A stretch of DNA of 64,000 nt from an uncultured Clostridia bacterium (GTDB lineage Bacteria > Bacillota > Clostridia > Christensenellales > Pumilibacteraceae): contig CAKQDN010000001.1 in assembly GCA_934229275.1 (NCBI GenBank), forward strand, positions 50,915 through 114,914, written 5' to 3'. A program made the translations under genes and the position numbers. The notes beneath the pieces are model-generated. The model saw nothing but the letters and a program-made list of their open reading frames with translations, was not told the origin of the DNA and ran no database searches. Positions 59,876 through 64,000 of the stretch are shown in pieces. Position 1 is the first letter of the stretch. Each line of letters begins with the position of its first letter.

Positions 59876-60781
59876 ATGCCATACGACAAAAAGACGCGGG
59901 ATGCGCTTCAGGCATATTATGAAGCGCATGATTTTACCGGAAACATCCATGCCTTTGATGACAAAAAATATACGCCCGCACAACTTCGGATTTATGCCAA
60001 GGCGAAAAAGTTCTTTGCACAGTCATGGCTGAAGCTCCTTCCCGAAACGGGCAACAAGCGCTCGATGAGAAATTTCTCGAAAAACTATCCGCTGAACTGT
60101 CTGAAAGAAGGCGACGCGGCGTACATTGCGGATATGGTTGCCGAAATTATGGGCGATGAGAAACAATTCAAAGCCTCTATTGACAAATTCTTTTTTGACT
60201 TGCAGGAGCCGCTCGAAGCCGGACTCAAAGCCTGTGCAAAGGCGCATGGAAAGACACCGGAGGAATTGACCGACGAAGAAATCGAAGATGTTGTGGACAA
60301 ACTTGCCGGGCTTTTCATGGAAGAGATGATCAACGCGCTGATGACGGCACAGAAAACACCGAAAATCTTTGCGGCGCTCCATAAGGGCGATACAAAGCTC
60401 ACGGCGCACGAGGATTTTAACGATTCCGTGTGCGAAAATCACGACAAAATCAACTTTTTGAAAAGATGGACGCATTCCGACACACAGCTCGGTGCGGCAT
60501 TGTCACTTGAAGAAGTGATGGCAACCGACAGAGATGCCGTTGAAAATGCCGCTGATTTCTTTTCTCCCGCCGAGAGTACGGAAGAAGCCTATACGGAACT
60601 GCGAAACGGATTCCTTGCCACGCTGTCGGAGGATGACCGTGCGATTTTCATCATGCGGGAAAACGGTAAAACGCAGAAGGAAATTGCAGAGGCGCTCGGC
60701 TATAAGACGCACAGCGCCGTGACCAAACGCCTGCAAACTATGCGGGAGCAGTTTGAAATGTATATAAAAGAACAAGGATAA
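59876..60781 (+). CDS. Protein with C-terminal sigma-70 region 4-like helix-turn-helix
   Basis: 301 aa. The N-terminal 220 residues are helical, acidic and not recognised (FDDKKYTPAQLRIYAKAKKFFAQSW, IADMVAEIMGDEKQFK). The C-terminal LSEDDRAIFIMRENGKTQKEIAEALGYKTHSAVTKRLQTM is a sigma-factor region 4 or LuxR-like DNA-binding fold. No region 2 is evident, so it may be a DNA-binding regulator rather than a functional sigma factor. Codon use differs from the flanks (for example CAG, CTG and GGC-GCA mixes, fewer CGC/GAA-biased runs), suggesting recent acquisition. A strong terminator follows. Confidence 0.8.
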   Translation: MPYDKKTRDALQAYYEAHDFTGNIHAFDDKKYTPAQLRIYAKAKKFFAQSWLKLLPETGNKRSMRNFSKNYPLNCLKEGDAAYIADMVAEIMGDEKQFKASIDKFFFDLQEPLEAGLKACAKAHGKTPEELTDEEIEDVVDKLAGLFMEEMINALMTAQKTPKIFAALHKGDTKLTAHEDFNDSVCENHDKINFLKRWTHSDTQLGAALSLEEVMATDRDAVENAADFFSPAESTEEAYTELRNGFLATLSEDDRAIFIMRENGKTQKEIAEALGYKTHSAVTKRLQTMREQFEMYIKEQG

Positions 60782-60799
60782 GCACATAGTCATATACAG

Positions 60800-60832
60800 C
60801 CCCAAGACAGTAAAAAGTCTTGGGGTTGTTTT
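60800..60832 (+). terminator. Terminator after the sigma-region-4 gene
   Basis: Perfect nine-base stem CCCCAAGAC/GTCTTGGGG with an eight-base loop, then TTGTTTTC. Confidence 0.85.
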
Positions 60833-60962
60833 CTGTTTGCAGTCTATCAGCAGCGTTACCGCGCATAAAAACGGGGGGGACCGATATTTAAGGTTCGTTC
60901 TTTATAAAATCTTAACACCATTCGTAAAAAATCTAATGCCATCTTTACGGGAAATGTGATAA

Positions 60963-60968
60963 TATAAT
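60963..60968 (+). promoter_or_regulatory. -10 element of the K+ uptake locus
   Basis: A TATAAT 27 bases before the ktrB ATG without a recognisable -35 at 16-18 bases; an activator may be needed. No known c-di-AMP riboswitch features could be discerned in the short leader. Confidence 0.45.
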
Positions 60969-60995
60969 GCCGATAAATGAAATCGAGGTTTTTGC

Positions 60996-62324
60996 ATGGA
61001 AATACTGAAAAGAAGACTATCTTCGTTTCAAATAATACTGCTGGGATTCGCGGGAGTTATTTTGCTCGGCGCATTTTTACTTACCTTGCCGATTTCTTCA
61101 AAGTCGCATGAATGGACTTCTTTTATAGACGCGCTTTTCACTTCGACTTCTGCCGTATGCGTAACGGGACTTATTGTGTTCGATACCGCAACGCATTGGA
61201 CGATATTCGGGCAAATCGTTATATTATTGTTAATTCAAATCGGCGGCATGGGCGTCGTTACCGTCGCCGTGTCCGTTGCCGTTATTTCGGGCAAAAAAAT
61301 CGGGCTGTTCAGCCGTGAAACAATGAAAAACGCAATTTCCGCACCGAACGTGAGCGGTATAGTCCGCCTGACCGGATTTATAATCAAGGGTATATTTTTG
61401 ATTGAACTTATCGGCGCGCTTGTTATGATGCCCGTGTTTTGTATCGATTACGGCGCCGAAGGTATTTGGATGGCGATATTTCATTCGGTATCCGCATTCT
61501 GTAATGCAGGCTTCGATATAATGGGGACAAAAAGCGGCGAGTTTACTTCCATCACGCACTACTCCGCGCAACCGGTTATCAATATTACGATTATGCTGTT
61601 AATCATTATCGGCGGTATCGGTTTTTTGGTATGGGAAGACGTTTGCAAACACAAGTGGCGAATCAAAGAATATCGCATGCAAAGCAAAGTGGTATTGATT
61701 GTAACCGTCGCGCTTATTGTTTTGCCCGCGATATACTTCTTCTTTTTTGAATTCGGCGATTTACCTGTCGGTAAGCGAATACTTGCTTCTTTGTTTCAAT
61801 CGGTAACGCCGCGAACGGCAGGATTTAATACGGTAGACCTTACGGCGATCAGCGATACGGGATTATACCTTATGATTATTCTTATGTTGATAGGCGGTTC
61901 GCCCGGTTCTACCGCAGGCGGTATGAAAACGACGACGATAGCGGTTTTGTTTTCTTCCGCTTTTTCCGTATTCAGGAAAAAAGACAATGCGGAGCTTATG
62001 AAACGGCGCGTCGACGATGAAACGGTTAAGACGGCTTCGGCAATATTTATAATGTACATAACCTTGTTTTTATTGGGCGGAATGGCTATAAGCGCGATTG
62101 AAAATTTGCCTATTACCCCTTGCCTTTACGAAACGGCTTCCGCCGTAGGCACGGTAGGGCTTACGCTCGGAATAACCCCGACGCTCGGAATTGCGTCCAA
62201 ATTGATTTTGATAGTATCTATGTTTTTCGGACGTGTCGGCGGATTAACGTTGATATATGCCGCCTTCGGCGCAAATAAAAAGCAAGCGGCAAAGTTGCCG
62301 ACGGATACGATTGCTGTCGGTTAA
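60996..62324 (+). CDS. ktrB: KtrB/TrkH-type potassium channel subunit
   Basis: 442-aa membrane subunit for Na+- or H+-coupled K+ uptake. The four pore-loop filters can be followed: SAVCVTGL, SAFCNAGFD, TPRTAGFN and SAVGTVGLTLG, each between membrane helices, eight transmembrane spans in total. GGSPGSTAGGMKTTT is a conserved intracellular loop. A GAGG site precedes the ATG. The RCK partner follows by 13 bases. Base composition from here to the window end is more AT-rich than the sbcDC or leuS regions. Confidence 0.95.
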   Translation: MEILKRRLSSFQIILLGFAGVILLGAFLLTLPISSKSHEWTSFIDALFTSTSAVCVTGLIVFDTATHWTIFGQIVILLLIQIGGMGVVTVAVSVAVISGKKIGLFSRETMKNAISAPNVSGIVRLTGFIIKGIFLIELIGALVMMPVFCIDYGAEGIWMAIFHSVSAFCNAGFDIMGTKSGEFTSITHYSAQPVINITIMLLIIIGGIGFLVWEDVCKHKWRIKEYRMQSKVVLIVTVALIVLPAIYFFFFEFGDLPVGKRILASLFQSVTPRTAGFNTVDLTAISDTGLYLMIILMLIGGSPGSTAGGMKTTTIAVLFSSAFSVFRKKDNAELMKRRVDDETVKTASAIFIMYITLFLLGGMAISAIENLPITPCLYETASAVGTVGLTLGITPTLGIASKLILIVSMFFGRVGGLTLIYAAFGANKKQAAKLPTDTIAVG

Positions 62325-62337
62325 GGAGGTTTTATAT

Positions 62338-62991
62338 ATGAAAACAAAATCTGTTTTATTGATAGGTCTCGGACGTTTCGGGAAATACATCGCAATGAAA
62401 TTGCACGAATTAGGGCACGAAGTCATGGCGGTAGACGAAAATGAGGAAAGAATTAACGACGCTATGCCTTATGTGACTAACGGACAAATCGGCGACAGCA
62501 CAAACGAAACGCTATTGGAATCGCTCGGAGTAAAAAACTACGACGTCTGCATTGTAACTATCGGTGGCAACTTTCAAAGTTCTCTCGAAACGACCTGCTT
62601 ATTAAAAGAATTGGGAGCGCAAAAGGTTGTGTCTCGTGCCGAACAGGACGTGCAGGCAAAATTTCTTCTTCGTAACGGCGCAGACGAAATTATTTATCCC
62701 GAAAAACAACTTGCCACATGGGCGGCAATTCGTTACAGTTCTGACCACATTCTCGATTACATAGAACTCGGCGATTCCTGCTCGATATTTGAAGTTTCCG
62801 TTCCGTCGGCATGGGTTGGAAAATCGGTTATAGAAATCGATATTCGTAGAAAATACAACGTAAACATAATCGCCACAAAGAAAGGCGGAAAAATCAATGC
62901 GGTTGTTACCGCCGACACGGTTCTCTCTGCAGACGAAACGCTTTTAGTTCTCGGGGAATACAAAGCAATGCGGAAATGCTTTGATATTTAA
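62338..62991 (+). CDS. ktrA: KtrA/TrkA RCK regulatory subunit
   Basis: 217-aa cytoplasmic regulator of KtrB. The N-terminal RCK Rossmann fold has GLGRFGKYIAMKLHELGHEVMAVDEN (nucleotide binding), GDSTNETLLESLGV and VVSRAEQDVQAKFLLRNGADEIIYPE. The C-terminal RCK_C domain (about 140-217) is present and binds c-di-AMP in relatives. The start at 62338 has AAGGAGG at seven bases; the longer frame from 62257 lies in ktrB. Confidence 0.95.
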   Translation: MKTKSVLLIGLGRFGKYIAMKLHELGHEVMAVDENEERINDAMPYVTNGQIGDSTNETLLESLGVKNYDVCIVTIGGNFQSSLETTCLLKELGAQKVVSRAEQDVQAKFLLRNGADEIIYPEKQLATWAAIRYSSDHILDYIELGDSCSIFEVSVPSAWVGKSVIEIDIRRKYNVNIIATKKGGKINAVVTADTVLSADETLLVLGEYKAMRKCFDI

Positions 62992-63015
62992 CAGCCGTAA
63001 AAGAAGGTGGCTTTT

Positions 63016-63300
63016 ATGGAAGACGCAATACTTATTGTTGCAGTAGTATCGGTTATGATTTTCGGCTTTTTTATAATGAAAAGGCTTGACGTCTTCTTGG
63101 AAGAAAACAGAAAAGCAATTGAAAATGAACAAGAAGAAAAAGGCAGTCCGCTTGAATTCATAGACACGGAAAACTATGAGAATATGATTTCTGAAATTGA
63201 AAACTTCAAAAAACGCCATAAAAAAGTCGCTATTGTTATCTTTGATGAGGAAAATAGGGAGTTGACAAATACTTTAACCGATTACATAAGCCGTAAGTAG
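63016..63300 (+). CDS. Small single-helix membrane protein of the K+ locus
   Basis: 94 aa. One N-terminal transmembrane helix (about residues 4-24, AILIVAVVSVMIFGFFIM) is followed by a cytoplasmic helical part and a short alpha/beta end (HKKVAIVIFDEENRELTNTLTDYI). I start at ATG 63016, with GAAGGTGG six bases upstream; GTG at 63007 is inside that site. No family recognised. Its place between ktrA and a KdpD-like sensor suggests a role in K+ transport control. Confidence 0.78.
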   Translation: MEDAILIVAVVSVMIFGFFIMKRLDVFLEENRKAIENEQEEKGSPLEFIDTENYENMISEIENFKKRHKKVAIVIFDEENRELTNTLTDYISRK

Positions 63301-63320
63301 ATTTTATGCGGGAAATATGA

Positions 63321-63326
63321 TATAAT
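63321..63326 (+). promoter_or_regulatory. Extended -10 upstream of the KdpD-like gene
   Basis: TGA-TATAAT in the short gap after the small membrane protein; no convincing -35. It could give the sensor separate expression. Confidence 0.4.
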
Positions 63327-63364
63327 ACAAGAAACCCAAAACTTAAGGAGATACGATTATCCGA

Positions 63365-64000
63365 ATGGGAAAAATGTTTACAAATAACAAAGAACATATA
63401 TTGGTTTGTTTATCTCCCGCGCCTTCAAACACAAAAATAATTCAGACTGCGGCAGCAATGGCAAAGGCGTTCAATGCAACTTTTTCCGCCTTATATGTAA
63501 AAACTCCCGTGTCTGAATCTATGACAACAGAAGACGCGGAAAGGTTGCTTGCGAACATCCATTTTGCTGAAACAAACGGCGCTTCGATAGTTACAGTGTG
63601 CGGGGACGACGTCGCTTTTCAAATTGCGGAATATGCTCGTCTTTCCGGCGTTACGAAAATAGTAATCGGCAGAACCGTTATCGGTAAGCGAAAATTTATA
63701 GGCAAACCGACTTTAACCGAAAAACTGATATCGCTTGCTCCTAATGTTGATATACATATCATTCCCGACAGCGATGCCGTTATAGCAAAAGGAAAGAAAA
63801 AACTTTTTGAAAAACCGCATTTTGTAAAACTCCTTAAAGAATTGGCGATTTCAACGATTTTACTATTGCTTTCGACTTTGCTCGGTTATCTTTTTTCAAG
63901 CCTCGGATTTACGGAAGCGAACATCATTACGACTTATATGCTTGGCGTTTTGATTACTGCTATACTGACAAAAAGCAAAATTTGTTGGGTTATATCATCC
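63365..64000 (+). CDS. KdpD-like sensor, 3' end cut by window edge
   Basis: The first 212 codons are present and the frame is open at base 64000. Residues about 10-130 form a universal stress protein-like domain (HILVCLSPAPSNTKIIQTAAAMAKAF, SALYVKTP, IVIGRTVIGKRKF). From about 160 the first DUF4118/KdpD membrane helices begin (LAISTILLLLSTLLGYLFS, IITTYMLGVLITAIL). The N-terminal KdpD K+-sensing ATP-binding domain is absent, so this is a short KdpD variant, probably followed by a kinase domain or ending after DUF4118. ATG 63365 is 14 bases from AGGAG; an in-frame ATT at 63356 is better spaced. Confidence 0.85.
   Translation, partial: MGKMFTNNKEHILVCLSPAPSNTKIIQTAAAMAKAFNATFSALYVKTPVSESMTTEDAERLLANIHFAETNGASIVTVCGDDVAFQIAEYARLSGVTKIVIGRTVIGKRKFIGKPTLTEKLISLAPNVDIHIIPDSDAVIAKGKKKLFEKPHFVKLLKELAISTILLLLSTLLGYLFSSLGFTEANIITTYMLGVLITAILTKSKICWVISS

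Overview
The window looks like a chromosomal segment of an uncultured, low-to-mid GC Gram-positive bacterium, most likely a Clostridia-type Firmicute from a gut or similar anoxic community. The evidence is a DnaD-type replication protein next to a DnaC/DnaI-like helicase loader, DnaB, a CotF-like spore coat protein, TypA, PepF, MazEF, a BirA-type biotin operator, many sigma-A promoters of the TTGACA-N17-TATAAT type, AGGAGG-type ribosome sites, and lipoproteins with classical lipoboxes. No rRNA or CRISPR array was found; there is one tRNA (Pro, anticodon CGG). Genus-level assignment is not possible from what I can see. Both window edges cut genes: a polytopic membrane protein at the left and a KdpD-like sensor at the right.

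Layout. 0-5.2 kb (minus strand): a surface-glycan pair (membrane protein and FlaA1/CapD-type nucleotide-sugar dehydratase), then a dnaD-dnaC helicase-loading operon. 5.4-17.4 kb (plus): sbcD-sbcC, a small membrane protein, pepF, a RAYT-type transposase overlapping a secreted membrane-anchored protein, typA and dnaB. 17.4-20.7 kb: an island of dispersed palindromic repeats around a lipoprotein and a zinc-ribbon membrane protein, with repeat modules in inverted orientation on its two sides. 20.7-34 kb: an ArsR regulator, a 1411-aa esterase lipoprotein, an RluA-type pseudouridine synthase, a metal-resistance operon (CadC-like, a free HMA protein, a CPx ATPase), tcdA, and an 878-aa lipoprotein of Cys repeats plus BspA-type leucine-rich repeats. 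Two further repeat arrays lie here. 34-45.5 kb: bioY under a BirA-type operator, a TPR-like protein, a two-component system, a rhodanese-TtcA fusion, an SPFH/zinc-ribbon operon, hsp20, and a divergent PdxR-like/PdxK pair. 45.7-60.8 kb: phosphoesterase plus beta-lactamase-fold protein, a lipoprotein, leuS, an AraC/PIG-L divergent pair, spore-coat genes, recX-nnrD, mazEF, tRNA-Pro, a flavin reductase-like protein, a cupin and a sigma-region-4 protein. 60.9-64 kb: a K+ uptake locus (KtrB, KtrA, small membrane protein, USP/DUF4118 sensor).

Two cross-cutting signals stand out. First, the RAYT gene at 12.15 kb carries inside its coding sequence a 29-nt segment that matches, with one mismatch, two intergenic copies of a dispersed repeat built round the inverted repeat GGACAG...CTGTCC; about eight intergenic copies occur in this window, mostly inside larger mosaics of other palindromic modules. 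This looks like a REP/RAYT system in which the repeat and the transposase gene share sequence. Second, four unrelated genes (rluA-like, bioY, araC-like, recX) have a sigma-A -10 hexamer ending exactly six bases before the ATG and no ribosome-binding site, which predicts leaderless mRNAs in an organism whose other genes mostly have strong Shine-Dalgarno sequences.

All calls were made by reading the sequence and translations; no database search was run. Residue positions are approximate unless tied to a named motif.
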